NCBI GenBank assembly: GCA_040390025.1 | Contig: JAZJZD010000005.1 | Span: 1-51,258 of the forward strand | From: JAVHYG01 sp040390025 | Lineage (GTDB): Bacteria > Pseudomonadota > Gammaproteobacteria > Diplorickettsiales > Diplorickettsiaceae | Length of the DNA: 51,258 bases | Reading direction: 5' to 3' | In this document: piece by piece, positions 42,959-51,242 of the stretch | How the letters are laid out: every line of letters begins with the position of its first letter | Numbering within the stretch: the first letter of the stretch is position 1 | The notes under the pieces: model-generated | What the model was told of the DNA's origin: nothing | The model's database searches: none | Seen by the model: the letters and a program-made list of their open reading frames with translations, nothing else | Program-made: the position numbers and the translations under genes

Positions 42959-44209
42959 ATGAACCTCGTTGTTTGTGGCATTAATCATGAAACGGCCCCA
43001 TTAGTGGTTCGTGAACAACTTGTTTTTACGCCCGATTATCTTGCTGTTTCTTTACAGGAAATGCTAAATGAAACACAGGCTGAAGAGGCGATGATCCTCT
43101 CAACGTGTAATCGTACTGAATTTTATTGTATTAATGGCGAAGCGCAAAATACCATAGACTGGTTATATCGTACGAAGCAGTTACCGAAGGCCTGTTTACA
43201 GAATTATTGGTATGTTCACCAGCAAGAAAATGCCTTACGTCATATTCTTCGTGTAGCCAGCGGTTTAGACTCGATGATTTTAGGTGAGCCACAAATCACC
43301 GGTCAACTCAAAACAGCTTTTTCTTTTGCAAATTCACTTGGCATTGCCGGTATTCAATTTAAACGTTTATTTCAATATATATTTAATGTAACGAAACAAG
43401 TACGCCAACAAACAGAGATTACAGCGCATCCCGTTTCATTGGCCTTTGCATTAGTCACTTCGGCAAAACATATCTTTGCACATTTAAGTGATTCTCGTGT
43501 GTTATTAGTGGGCGCTGGGGAAACCATTGCTTTGCTAGCTAAACATTTACTATCACAAGGGGTACAGCATTTTTGCATTGCAAACCGCTCTTCTAAAAAA
43601 GCGAAGAAGTTGGCTTTAGCAATAGGGGGGAAGGCGATTCGTTTAGATGAGATTCCTGATTATTTGCCTGATGTTGATTTAGTCATTACTGCAACGGCGA
43701 GTTCGTTACCTATCGTAGGGAAAGGCATGTTGGAAAGTGCTTTAAAAAAACGTCGTCGTCGACCCTTGTTTATGGCAGATTTGGGTATGCCGAGAGATAT
43801 TGAAGCAGAAGTTGGCCAATTAGAGGATGTTTATCTTTATACACTGGATGACTTGCAACGTCAGATTCAAAAAAACCAATCGCATCGTAAAGCCGCTGCT
43901 GTCAAAGCAGAAGAGATAATCAATAAGAAGGTTCAGGATTATCTCGATTTTTTAAAAATAAAAGAAGCAACACCTATTATTTCGGCTTATCGACAACAGG
44001 CCGAAAGTTGGCGTGACGAAGAATTAAAAAAAGCCTTTACTTTGTTAGCGAAAGGTCTTTCGCACGAAGAGGTATTACAACGTTTAGCTTATGGATTAAC
44101 CAATAAGCTTATTCATGCGCCGAGTGTCGCTTTACGTAAAGCGGCTTCCTTAAATCAAGCAGAAATCTTGGCTTCTGCTATGACGTTATTTAATTTAGAT
44201 AAAAATTAA
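42959..44209 (+). CDS. hemA: Glutamyl-tRNA reductase
   Basis: 416 residues (E. coli 418). First committed step of C5-pathway tetrapyrrole synthesis, making glutamate-1-semialdehyde from Glu-tRNA. Catalytic Cys in ILSTCNRTEFYC (residue about 50), GLDSMILGEPQITGQLK, NADPH-binding VLLVGAGETIALLAKHLL, MADLGMPRDIEAEV, and the C-terminal dimerisation helix. In many gammaproteobacteria hemA is directly followed by prfA; here prfA is about 5.3 kb away, with an unknown gene, an Mla-type cluster and a small secreted protein in between. Confidence 0.96.
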   Translation: MNLVVCGINHETAPLVVREQLVFTPDYLAVSLQEMLNETQAEEAMILSTCNRTEFYCINGEAQNTIDWLYRTKQLPKACLQNYWYVHQQENALRHILRVASGLDSMILGEPQITGQLKTAFSFANSLGIAGIQFKRLFQYIFNVTKQVRQQTEITAHPVSLAFALVTSAKHIFAHLSDSRVLLVGAGETIALLAKHLLSQGVQHFCIANRSSKKAKKLALAIGGKAIRLDEIPDYLPDVDLVITATASSLPIVGKGMLESALKKRRRRPLFMADLGMPRDIEAEVGQLEDVYLYTLDDLQRQIQKNQSHRKAAAVKAEEIINKKVQDYLDFLKIKEATPIISAYRQQAESWRDEELKKAFTLLAKGLSHEEVLQRLAYGLTNKLIHAPSVALRKAASLNQAEILASAMTLFNLDKN

Positions 44210-44263
44210 ATTTTTATTAAAATTAATAATAGCATTTAATTTTTTCTTAATAAAAAAATATTA

Positions 44264-44290
44264 ACCTTTGAAATATGTTTTTTCAAAGGT
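44264..44290 (+). promoter_or_regulatory. 5' hairpin burying the ribosome binding site of the 44299 gene
   Basis: ACCTTTGAAA (44264-44273) and TTTCAAAGGT (44281-44290) pair perfectly over ten positions around a seven-base loop. The right arm contains the AAAGGTG ribosome binding site that sets the GTG start at 44299. The same layout precedes giant gene A. Confidence 0.5.
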
Positions 44291-44298
44291 GACATTTT

Positions 44299-45282
44299 GT
44301 GAATAAATTAAATGCTATTATTAATTCCAATTTGGAATTCAGAAAAATACTTATCCAACGAGATGGACTTAATGTTTTTTTTATTGAAAAAGAAAAATTA
44401 GAAACCAATGAAAAAGGTGAAATTCAGATAGATTTTCTAAGTCTTAGAAAAGAACTACAAGAAATACTTGTATTGCCAAGCGGCACCTGTTTTCAGGTAA
44501 TAGGGGACTCAAATCCTTTTTCAAAATTGGGTCATCGATATGCCGGTACAGTGTTACAAACTTTAATGCAAAAACACCAAGGCCCTGTGCTATACGGATT
44601 TACGAGTAATAAAGACGGCGGTGCTAATGGCGTTGTTGGAGAATGGCTAGAGAATAATCCTGAATATAGCAATAAGGTAGTTGCAAATATTGTGTATCCG
44701 GAAAGTATAATTGCTATACAAGATTGGGAATGTACCTATAGTGAAGCGGTAAAAAATTATTTAGTCGTATTTGATGATCAAAAAGACTGCCATTTTGGTG
44801 ATGATGTTGCACTCTCAGATAATTTAGCAAAAAAATTATTATGTTTAGAAGGCGGTGTTATTTCTTTTTGTCAGATAGTCAATACACTTATCTATCATGA
44901 TGATCCAGAAATAACGGTTATTCATGGCTTGCGCGATAAAAAAAATAGGTCATGGTTTTCGGCTGCAGAATTAATTAGCAAACTAAAAAAGGCTAATAGT
45001 ATTGAAGATTCAATTAAAATTAAAAATGCGTATTTAAACGATAAGAAACTCTATGATCCGAGTGGCAAATTACCTTCTCCAGAAATTATTAAAGTAAAAG
45101 AAGATCAAGTAAATACCGCTTTTCAAGCGTTAATCGCATCAAAAAATAGTTTAGAAAAATTAAAAGGGATAACTGTTAATGAATGTGTGACACCTAAACT
45201 GACTAAATCGGAATTATTTCAACTACCCAATTTAAAGAATGCGGGAAGCTATATATTGAATACACCCTTAAGTCCAGTCTAA
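44299..45282 (+). CDS. Unknown protein, possible Rossmann-like fold
   Basis: 327 residues from a GTG start chosen by AAAGGTG seven bases upstream. Residues about 55-150 alternate hydrophobic strands with Gly-rich turns (CFQVIGDSNPFSKLGHRYAG, VLYGFTSNKDGGANGVVGEW, KVVANIVYPESII), suggesting a nucleotide- or ligand-binding alpha/beta fold. Residues about 155-215 continue that fold and 240-327 look helical. There is no signal peptide or membrane segment. I do not recognise the family. The base composition is more AT rich than the accB-hemA genes before it. It has its own hairpin-controlled leader, and its 3' end overlaps the convergent lipoprotein gene by 15 bases. An effector role is possible but only a guess. 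Confidence 0.7.
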   Translation: MNKLNAIINSNLEFRKILIQRDGLNVFFIEKEKLETNEKGEIQIDFLSLRKELQEILVLPSGTCFQVIGDSNPFSKLGHRYAGTVLQTLMQKHQGPVLYGFTSNKDGGANGVVGEWLENNPEYSNKVVANIVYPESIIAIQDWECTYSEAVKNYLVVFDDQKDCHFGDDVALSDNLAKKLLCLEGGVISFCQIVNTLIYHDDPEITVIHGLRDKKNRSWFSAAELISKLKKANSIEDSIKIKNAYLNDKKLYDPSGKLPSPEIIKVKEDQVNTAFQALIASKNSLEKLKGITVNECVTPKLTKSELFQLPNLKNAGSYILNTPLSPV

Positions 45283-45858
45283 ACAAAAATTATTAATCTT
45301 CCGCAGTATTTTACGCGTAGCGAGATTGGCGGCGATAGCGCCGCCATGCGGATTATCGATGAGTGCCTTTTGCACCACCATAAAATCTTGCGTTGCAATA
45401 ATGCGATTAGCATGCGCATCGATTAATTGCGCACGTATTGCAATACGGAATTGACTGGGTTGGGTTATAAATTCTTGTTGAAAGCTCAATAGCTGTGTAT
45501 TTAGTATCCAATCATAGCGCGTTGTAGAGGGTGTATTAATAATAGCCTGAAAATAGCCGGTATTTTGTAATGATTTTATGAGTAATGGATGTAGCATATG
45601 CGGCGGCGAATCAGCCCAGCGATTTTGGGTAAAATATTGGATTTGATAGCAGTCGGGACTATAAATCATACGTGGATTGCTATACATCGCATTAGCGCGG
45701 GGTTGGGTTACTAATATGGTACTGCGCGAACAGTGTGTAGGACAAGCACGCGGATAAGTAGTGACGGTATAATAATGCAGAGGTTCTATTTTAATAGGTT
45801 TAAAAAGAGAGCAAGCTTGTAATGTTATAATGCCGAATAAACAAAGGAGTAAACGCAC
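45268..45858 (-). CDS. ABC-type transport auxiliary lipoprotein (PqiC/DUF330-like)
   Basis: 196 residues with a lipoprotein signal: MRLLLCLFGIITLQAC, lipobox LQAC with Cys16 as the acylated residue. The mature part (YYTVTTYPRACP, STILVTQPRANAMYSNPRMIY, WADSPPHMLHPLLIKSLQNT, then DWILNTQLLSFQQEF) follows the pattern of the periplasmic outer-membrane-anchored partner of MCE transporters. It is the last gene of the Mla-type cluster, one base after the MCE gene. It probably links the MCE protein to the outer membrane for lipid transfer. Confidence 0.8.
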   Translation of the reverse strand: MRLLLCLFGIITLQACSLFKPIKIEPLHYYTVTTYPRACPTHCSRSTILVTQPRANAMYSNPRMIYSPDCYQIQYFTQNRWADSPPHMLHPLLIKSLQNTGYFQAIINTPSTTRYDWILNTQLLSFQQEFITQPSQFRIAIRAQLIDAHANRIIATQDFMVVQKALIDNPHGGAIAANLATRKILRKINNFCLDWT

Positions 45859-45859
45859 T

Positions 45860-46660
45860 TTATTTTTCTCCTGGTCCGGGTGGTAGCGGCGTTTGACCGC
45901 GCAATAAAACAGCCGGATTTTGTTTTAGACTATCAGAAAGTTCCAGTAAATTATCACTCATCAAGGTTAGATTATCTAAAACTTCATTGGTAGAAGGAAG
46001 TGTTCGTTGTGTCAAGGTGTCGATCAATGAGGGAAATAATTGCGTCGATTTGGCCGTATTGATTAAGATGCTATCCAGTTGTTGACTTTGTGCCGCTAAG
46101 TGATTTGTGGTGGTGTTTAAGTTATTGAGAATTTCTCTAAACCGTTCGGGATTTTTTCCGCCTAATACGCCATTAATATCTTGTGTAATTTGATTCATAT
46201 TGATCGTCAAATCACGTAAGGCAGTATCTAAGCGTATAAATAGGGAGGGAGTGCTTTTAATAATTGGATATTTTTCACCCGGCTCAATTTTAAGTGGCGC
46301 ATGATCGGCATCACTTCCTTGTAATGCAATATAGGTAATACCCGTCAAACCCTGGCTATTTAAAGTCGCCGTTGTGCCTGCTGTTATCGGCGTATGCTCT
46401 TCAATTTGTAACAATAATCGTACTTGTTTGGGATTGCTTTTACAAAGGGAAATTTGCTTTACGCTACCTACATCAACGCCATTATATTTTACTGTCGAAT
46501 TGGTTGTTATTCCGGCAACAGATTCGTTCATGATAACAAGATATGTATTATAATTTTTTGTGGTAAAACCAGCAGATAACCACGTAATAAAAACAATAAG
46601 TGCTACTGTTAAAATAAGTACAAAAGCACCTACGAGTGTGTAATTGATTTTAGACTCCAT
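45860..46660 (-). CDS. MlaD-like MCE-domain protein
   Basis: From the ATG at 46660 the protein is 266 residues and begins MESKINYTLVGAFVLI. This start has GAGGA seven bases upstream and overlaps the end of the ATPase gene by 11 bases; longer starts in frame lie deeper in that gene. One N-terminal membrane helix (8-29), an MCE domain at about 38-115 (STVKYNGVDVGSVKQISL, then VRLLLQIEEHTPITAGT), and a C-terminal helical region (160-250) that would form the periplasmic barrel or needle. It binds phospholipids between the inner-membrane ABC core and the periplasm. Confidence 0.87.
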   Translation of the reverse strand: MESKINYTLVGAFVLILTVALIVFITWLSAGFTTKNYNTYLVIMNESVAGITTNSTVKYNGVDVGSVKQISLCKSNPKQVRLLLQIEEHTPITAGTTATLNSQGLTGITYIALQGSDADHAPLKIEPGEKYPIIKSTPSLFIRLDTALRDLTINMNQITQDINGVLGGKNPERFREILNNLNTTTNHLAAQSQQLDSILINTAKSTQLFPSLIDTLTQRTLPSTNEVLDNLTLMSDNLLELSDSLKQNPAVLLRGQTPLPPGPGEK

Positions 46661-47438
46661 GATGATCCTCATAAAGCTGTTGCGCGGCACGTCCTCTCGG
46701 TCCTTGAAAATAGGCGTGGATAGCGGGTTCAGTCGAGCGTATTAGTTTTTTCATAGGGGAAAATTCTAAGACGTATCCATCACTTAAAAAAGCTACTTTG
46801 TCTGTAATTTGCCATAGGGTATCCAGGTCATGAGTGACTATTAAAATGGTTAAGCCTAAGATAGCGCGTAAATTTAACAGAAGTTTATCAAATCCTTCAG
46901 CACCTTGTGGATCGAGTCCGGCCGTTGGTTCATCCAATAGCAGTAATTCTGGATCCATAACAAGCGCACGCGCTAAAGCAGCGCGTTTGAGCATACCGCC
47001 ACTGAGTTCCGAGGGATATTTAATAGCGGAGTCGATAGGCAAACCAACGGCTAATAATTTTAATAAGGATAATTCTTGGATAGTTTTTTTATCCAATTTG
47101 CTGTGCTCATGCAGTGGGAAAGCAATATTTTCTAAAACGGTTAATGAGGTAAAAAGGGCTGATTGCTGAAATAAAACACCCCAGCGCCGTTGTAAACTAA
47201 GAATTTCAGAGGGCGAGAGTTTGTTAATGTCTTTTCCAAATACCTCAATCTTTCCCGATACCGGTTTTAGTAATAATAAAATTTCACGTAAAATAGTGGA
47301 TTTACCTGAGCCGCTGCCGCCAACAATAGCGACGATTTCCCCGCGCTTAACTTCCAGATTAATGCCTTTATGTACCCATTGTCCGCCAATGGATATTTTA
47401 ACGTTATCGAGTTTAATGACGGGATCAGATGCGTTCAT
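46650..47438 (-). CDS. MlaF-like ABC transporter ATP-binding protein
   Basis: 262 residues from the ATG at 47438 (MNASDPVIKLDNVKIS). A frame extending to 47489 would translate into a family 4 repeat and is unlikely. Walker A GGSGSGKST, Q-loop LFQQSALF, signature LSGGMLKRAALARAL, Walker B LLLLDEPTAGLDP and the switch His in VTHD are all present. It is the ATPase of the lipid transporter, working with the permease encoded upstream. About 190 bases of repeats separate it from that gene, so the operon has been invaded but keeps order and strand. Confidence 0.92.
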   Translation of the reverse strand: MNASDPVIKLDNVKISIGGQWVHKGINLEVKRGEIVAIVGGSGSGKSTILREILLLLKPVSGKIEVFGKDINKLSPSEILSLQRRWGVLFQQSALFTSLTVLENIAFPLHEHSKLDKKTIQELSLLKLLAVGLPIDSAIKYPSELSGGMLKRAALARALVMDPELLLLDEPTAGLDPQGAEGFDKLLLNLRAILGLTILIVTHDLDTLWQITDKVAFLSDGYVLEFSPMKKLIRSTEPAIHAYFQGPRGRAAQQLYEDHHGV

Positions 47439-47448
47439 GATAAAAGTA

Positions 47449-47502
47449 TATACCGCTCGTCCCTGAAAATGCGAATTTTTAAAACGCACAGCGAGCGGTA
47501 TA
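47449..47502. repeat. Palindromic repeat family 4, copy 3
   Basis: TATACCGCTCGTCCCTGAAA at the left and CAGCGAGCGGTATA at the right, about 54 bases. It lies directly upstream of the ATPase start codon. Confidence 0.75.
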
Positions 47503-47527
47503 ACCGATCACATGGCCGAGCGCAAGG

Positions 47528-47564
47528 TTGCACTTTAATCTGCTAATCGCATTTTCAAGTGCAA
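47528..47564. repeat. Hairpin repeat family 5, copy 2
   Basis: TTGCACTTTAATCTGC and GCATTTTCAAGTGCAA are imperfect complements around TAATC. Related to 21394-21427 and 48892-48925. Confidence 0.6.
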
Positions 47565-47568
47565 TAGG

Positions 47569-47618
47569 TATATCCCGCTCGTCCCTGAAAATGCGAATCT
47601 TTCAAATTCACGGCGAAT
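47569..47618. repeat. Degenerate copy of palindromic repeat family 4
   Basis: TATCCCGCTCGTCCCTGAAA repeats the left half of 47449-47502 with one change. The right end GGCGAATGG is degraded. Confidence 0.6.
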
Positions 47619-47627
47619 GGAACGGAT

Positions 47628-48773
47628 TTAAATATTTAATGTGCTGAATAAAATGGAAAAAAGGGCATCTGCAACAATAATAAAAAAGATAGCTTGCACA
47701 ACGCTTCGTGTTGTTTGTTTCCCTACACTATCAGCGCTACCCCTGACGCGTAGTCCTTGAAAACAGGCCACACTCGATATGATGAGTGCAAAAACTGGCG
47801 CTTTTCCTATTCCAATAACGAGAGATGAAAGTTCTACTACTTTGGGAAAACGGCGTAAGAAATCGATGTAACCAATATGTAGCATAGAATGGGTCATGGC
47901 CATGCCGCCGAGTATGCCAAAAATATCTGCCCAAATTGTGAGTAGTGGTAATGCAATCGTTAAGCCAAAAATACGTGGTAAAATTAACAGTTGGCTGGGT
48001 AAAACTCCCATGGTATTTAAGGCATCGATTTCTTCTTTGATCTTCATCATGCCAAGTTGCGCTGTAAAAGAAGAGCCACTTCGGCCGGCCACCATTATTG
48101 CGGTTAATAAAGGTGCAAATTCGCGCAATATCGCAAGTCCTAATAAATCAATAATGAAAAGTGTGGCACCATAGTTTTTTAGCTGAAAGCCCATTTGATA
48201 AGTTAATACGATGCCAATCATAAAAGATAATAAAGCAATAATGCCTAATGCATTAAGTCCGGTATTTTCAATAACACTGGCGAGCGCGCTAATACGGATC
48301 CGAGAAGGTTTTAAAAGTGATTGAATGCCAGTGATAAAGGTTTTGCCAACAAACTGTAAAAATAATTGCACTTCAATGAGTTGGTCCAGCGTTTTTTTAC
48401 CAAGTAGTGCTAAGCCATGATAATCTTTACGGTTAGGAAGCATTTTTAATGTGGCGGCTGTTTTTTGAACGCCTTTATAAAGTGCATGATGATCATCACG
48501 AAGCCCTTTTAAGTGAGCCTCTTTTCCTTGCTTTGATAGCTGTTCCATCCATTGATAAAGCTGCCATGCGCCACTACTGTCCATAGCAGTGATTGTGCTG
48601 GCATCAAGAATGAGAGGGGATATTTTTTGCTGGCTTAGCTTATTAAATGCCAGATCGAGTGTTTTTTTATTAATTCCTGTTAATGTCCAAGCACCGTGAC
48701 AATGAAGTTGATTCTTTTGTTCGCTTTTATCAGAGAGTAAAAGTGAGGCAGCTAATACGGTCTTTTTTGACAT
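47628..48773 (-). CDS. MlaE-like permease with fused N-terminal STAS domain
   Basis: 381 residues from the ATG at 48773 (MSKKTVLAASLLL); the frame continues to an ATG at 48794, which is less well placed. Residues about 25-115 are a STAS-like domain (LILDASTITAMDSSGAWQLYQ), equivalent to a fused MlaB. Residues about 130-380 are the MlaE/YrbE permease with FIDLLGLAILREFAPLLTA-like and AGRSGSSFTAQLGMMKIKEEIDAL motifs and five or so membrane helices. With the ATPase, MCE protein and lipoprotein that follow it forms a phospholipid transporter maintaining outer-membrane asymmetry or importing lipid. Confidence 0.88.
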   Translation of the reverse strand: MSKKTVLAASLLLSDKSEQKNQLHCHGAWTLTGINKKTLDLAFNKLSQQKISPLILDASTITAMDSSGAWQLYQWMEQLSKQGKEAHLKGLRDDHHALYKGVQKTAATLKMLPNRKDYHGLALLGKKTLDQLIEVQLFLQFVGKTFITGIQSLLKPSRIRISALASVIENTGLNALGIIALLSFMIGIVLTYQMGFQLKNYGATLFIIDLLGLAILREFAPLLTAIMVAGRSGSSFTAQLGMMKIKEEIDALNTMGVLPSQLLILPRIFGLTIALPLLTIWADIFGILGGMAMTHSMLHIGYIDFLRRFPKVVELSSLVIGIGKAPVFALIISSVACFQGLRVRGSADSVGKQTTRSVVQAIFFIIVADALFSILFSTLNI

Positions 48774-48891
48774 AGCACATAACCTAACTGACAAAAATTT
48801 TTTTATTTTGTTTAGTTAGCAAAGTCTTGAAGCTAATTCTCTTATGAATAAAATAGTCATAGGATACTAATAGTATTATTATATACCCATT

Positions 48892-48925
48892 GCACTTGGA
48901 AATGCGAAATCGCATTTCCAAGTGC
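48892..48925. repeat. Hairpin repeat family 5, copy 3
   Basis: GCACTTGGAAATGCGA and TCGCATTTCCAAGTGC, a perfect 16-pair stem with an AA loop, preceded by the TATACCCATT context also seen near other copies. Confidence 0.75.
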
Positions 48926-48936
48926 TTCATCTTCTA

Positions 48937-48967
48937 GAAAAAAATATCCCTTCCTGAAGGAAGGGAT
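48937..48967 (-). terminator. Rho-independent terminator of the small secreted protein gene
   Basis: Reading the minus strand, ATCCCTTCC, a TTCA loop and GGAAGGGAT form a nine-pair stem followed by ATTTTTTTC. It lies 22 bases past the stop at 48989. It is the clearest intrinsic terminator in the window. Confidence 0.8.
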
Positions 48968-48988
48968 AAGACGAATAGCCTTTTTTTA

Positions 48989-49315
48989 TTAAAAAGGTTG
49001 TGATGTATGCCAATAAATAGTTGGACCTCGGTTGGGTATTAATTTATTGGTTGCTAAATAATGATATTCGCTGCATACATAGCGATATTGGCATGATGCA
49101 ATATTTGTACAAGCACGCGGTGAAACATTGAGTCTGGATAATAATTGACGTATGCTAGCTGAGTCATAGTACGATCCAGAAACGAATCCCGCTTTTTTTA
49201 CTAAGTGAGCATTAAATGCACAAGGACTTTGACCTGAGTGGGCGGCGTTAGCCACGTTAATGCTACTTAGTAAACCCATGCAAATAGCTGAAGCCATTAC
49301 TAATAATTTTTTCAT
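48989..49315 (-). CDS. Small secreted cysteine-containing protein
   Basis: 108 residues. A clear Sec signal peptide (MKKLLVMASAICMGLLSSIN, then VANAA) with probable cleavage after Ala24 or Ala25. The mature part of about 84 residues has four cysteines (32, 69, 75, 81), likely two disulfides, and a Tyr-rich middle (CQYRYVCSEYHYLATN). I do not recognise the family. It is a single-gene unit between the Mla-type cluster and prfA, with its own intrinsic terminator. Location is expected to be periplasm or outside the cell. Confidence 0.75.
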   Translation of the reverse strand: MKKLLVMASAICMGLLSSINVANAAHSGQSPCAFNAHLVKKAGFVSGSYYDSASIRQLLSRLNVSPRACTNIASCQYRYVCSEYHYLATNKLIPNRGPTIYWHTSQPF

Positions 49316-49490
49316 ACTATCCCCTTAGGTTATATCAGTAAAACCTTATAGCGCCCGCTATAGTGGTCTACTCCTTTCAGAATAGCTTATGAATCCCCAA
49401 CATTCAATTTTATAGCCTTTTTGTATATCAAAGCAAAGCTTTTTAAGCCACTCGACTTAAAGTCTTTCTTTCGGTATAAAGATGGGTCTT

Positions 49491-50573
49491 ATGAAGAGCT
49501 CTTTACTTAAAAGATTAACGACACTTGTCGAGCGGTACGAAGAACTGACAGCTTTGTTGGGCGATATTGATGTTATTAACGATCAAGATCGCTTTCGTGA
49601 GTTATCTAAGGAATATGTCCGATTAGGTCCTGTCGTACAATGTTTTCAGCAATATCAGACGAATTTAGAAGTAGTAAGACAAACTGAGCAATGTTTACAG
49701 GACCCCGACATTGAACTACAACATTTAGCGGAAGAGGAACTTAAAGCAGCACAAGTAAAACAAGCCAAGTTGGAAGCCGAATTAGAGCGTTTATTGATAC
49801 CTCAAGATCCAAATGACCAACGTAATGTATTTTTAGAAATTCGGGCAGCTGCAGGTGGAGATGAAGCCGCTATTTTTGCAGGCGATCTATTTCGTATGTA
49901 TTCACGATATGCTGAAACACAAGGATGGTCTATTGAAATCATAAACAGTAGTCCGAGTGAACAAGGTGGTTATAAAGAAATTATTGCGCGTATTGTCGGG
50001 ACTGATGTCTATTCTCACTTAAAATTTGAATCCGGTGCGCATCGGGTACAACGTGTTCCCGAGACAGAGGCACAAGGACGTGTTCATACTTCTACTTGTA
50101 CCGTTGCCATATTGCCGGAAATAGAAATGGTTGATGAAGTCATCATAAATCCAGCCGATTTGAAAATTGATACTTTTCGTGCTTCAGGTGCAGGTGGTCA
50201 GCACGTACAAAAAACGGATTCAGCAATTCGTATTACGCATTTACCCTCTGGGTTAGTGGTTGAATGCCAAGATGAACGTTCACAGCATAAAAATCGTGCA
50301 CGAGCCATGTCTTTGTTGCAGGCGAAGCTATTATCTGCACAACAAGCCAAGCAGCAGCAAGAAGAGGCACAAACACGTCGAAATCTAGTGGGTAGTGGCG
50401 ATCGCTCAGAACGAATTCGTACGTACAATTTCCCTCAAGGGCGGTTAACCGATCACCGTATAAACCTAACCTTATATCAATTATCTGATATTATGGAAGG
50501 GCATTTAATGCCTGTTATTCAATCCCTGATTCGTGAATATCAAGCGGATAAGTTAGCCGCTATGGGTGAGTAG
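49491..50573 (+). CDS. prfA: Peptide chain release factor 1
   Basis: 360 residues from the ATG at 49491 (MKSSLLKRLTTLVERYEELT), the same length as E. coli RF1; an ATG three codons earlier (49482) is possible. It carries the GGQ motif for peptidyl-tRNA hydrolysis in FRASGAGGQHVQKTDSAIR, and the PxT anticodon-like motif as VPETEAQGRVHTSTCTV, which indicates RF1 (UAA/UAG) and not RF2. prmC, the usual partner that methylates the GGQ glutamine, does not follow; after 180 bases of repeat-like sequence comes a small membrane protein. Confidence 0.96.
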   Translation: MKSSLLKRLTTLVERYEELTALLGDIDVINDQDRFRELSKEYVRLGPVVQCFQQYQTNLEVVRQTEQCLQDPDIELQHLAEEELKAAQVKQAKLEAELERLLIPQDPNDQRNVFLEIRAAAGGDEAAIFAGDLFRMYSRYAETQGWSIEIINSSPSEQGGYKEIIARIVGTDVYSHLKFESGAHRVQRVPETEAQGRVHTSTCTVAILPEIEMVDEVIINPADLKIDTFRASGAGGQHVQKTDSAIRITHLPSGLVVECQDERSQHKNRARAMSLLQAKLLSAQQAKQQQEEAQTRRNLVGSGDRSERIRTYNFPQGRLTDHRINLTLYQLSDIMEGHLMPVIQSLIREYQADKLAAMGE

Positions 50574-50754
50574 ACTATTGCATAACTTTAGTCCCATCAT
50601 GGGATGGCTGAACGAAGTGAGCGTGGCCATCCAGGAGAAAATTAACAGCGTTGCTAGATTGCCAGGCTAATCGTGCTCGCCATGACGGAAAGTAGGCAAT
50701 AACGCCGTTACTGTAGCTTATCTTTTACGTAAATAAATGCAGGAGATTTAAATT

Positions 50755-51078
50755 ATGTTTCGATCATTAGCGATCGCATTGATTATTTTGTTACTTTTAA
50801 TTTTGGGTGGGCACATTGCATTAGCTTTGCTCAATGGGGCTGTTGCAATTAGCTTAACGGTATGGGGGTTTTTGGTGGCTTCGGTCTTCTTCTTTTGTTT
50901 GAGTATTTTATTGTTTTTCATACTGACATGGACAGGCGTGCTTATTTTGGGATTTATTGCGGCGCTTTGGACGGTGTTCGCCGTTATTTTATTCCCGATT
51001 CTATTGCCTATTTTATTGCCTTTATTGCTTATTATGTTTTTCGTTTCTTATATACGACGTAAGCAAAATCCTAATTAA
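50755..51078 (+). CDS. Small hydrophobic membrane protein
   Basis: 107 residues, almost entirely hydrophobic, with three or four membrane segments (about 5-25, 30-55, 57-78, 80-99) and a short positive C-terminal tail (YIRRKQNPN). A repeated Leu-Pro-Ile pattern (LFPILLPILLPLLLIMFF) closes the last helix. AGGAGA lies nine bases before the ATG. I do not recognise the family, and nearby genes do not suggest a role. A shadow frame at 50862-51062 is not real. Confidence 0.65.
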   Translation: MFRSLAIALIILLLLILGGHIALALLNGAVAISLTVWGFLVASVFFFCLSILLFFILTWTGVLILGFIAALWTVFAVILFPILLPILLPLLLIMFFVSYIRRKQNPN

Positions 51079-51115
51079 TTTTTGATAAAAAGAGTTAACT
51101 TACCTTACATGTTCT

Positions 51116-51242
51116 TATACTCACAGCAATGGGATTTTCGGCAAAGCGCCGCGAATATGAAGCAACCGGAATGTATACATGATACATGAGGATTGCGGAT
51201 TGAGCGGAAACGCCGCCGAAAATCCAAGTGCGAAGAGTATAC
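51116..51242. repeat. Dispersed repeat family 2, copy 3 (longer form)
   Basis: From TATACTCACAGCAATGGG to CGAAGAGTATAC with the arms GGATTTTCGGC and GCCGAAAATCC. It has roughly 30 bases more in the centre than the other two copies, including ATGTATACATGATACAT, itself near-palindromic. Confidence 0.8.
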
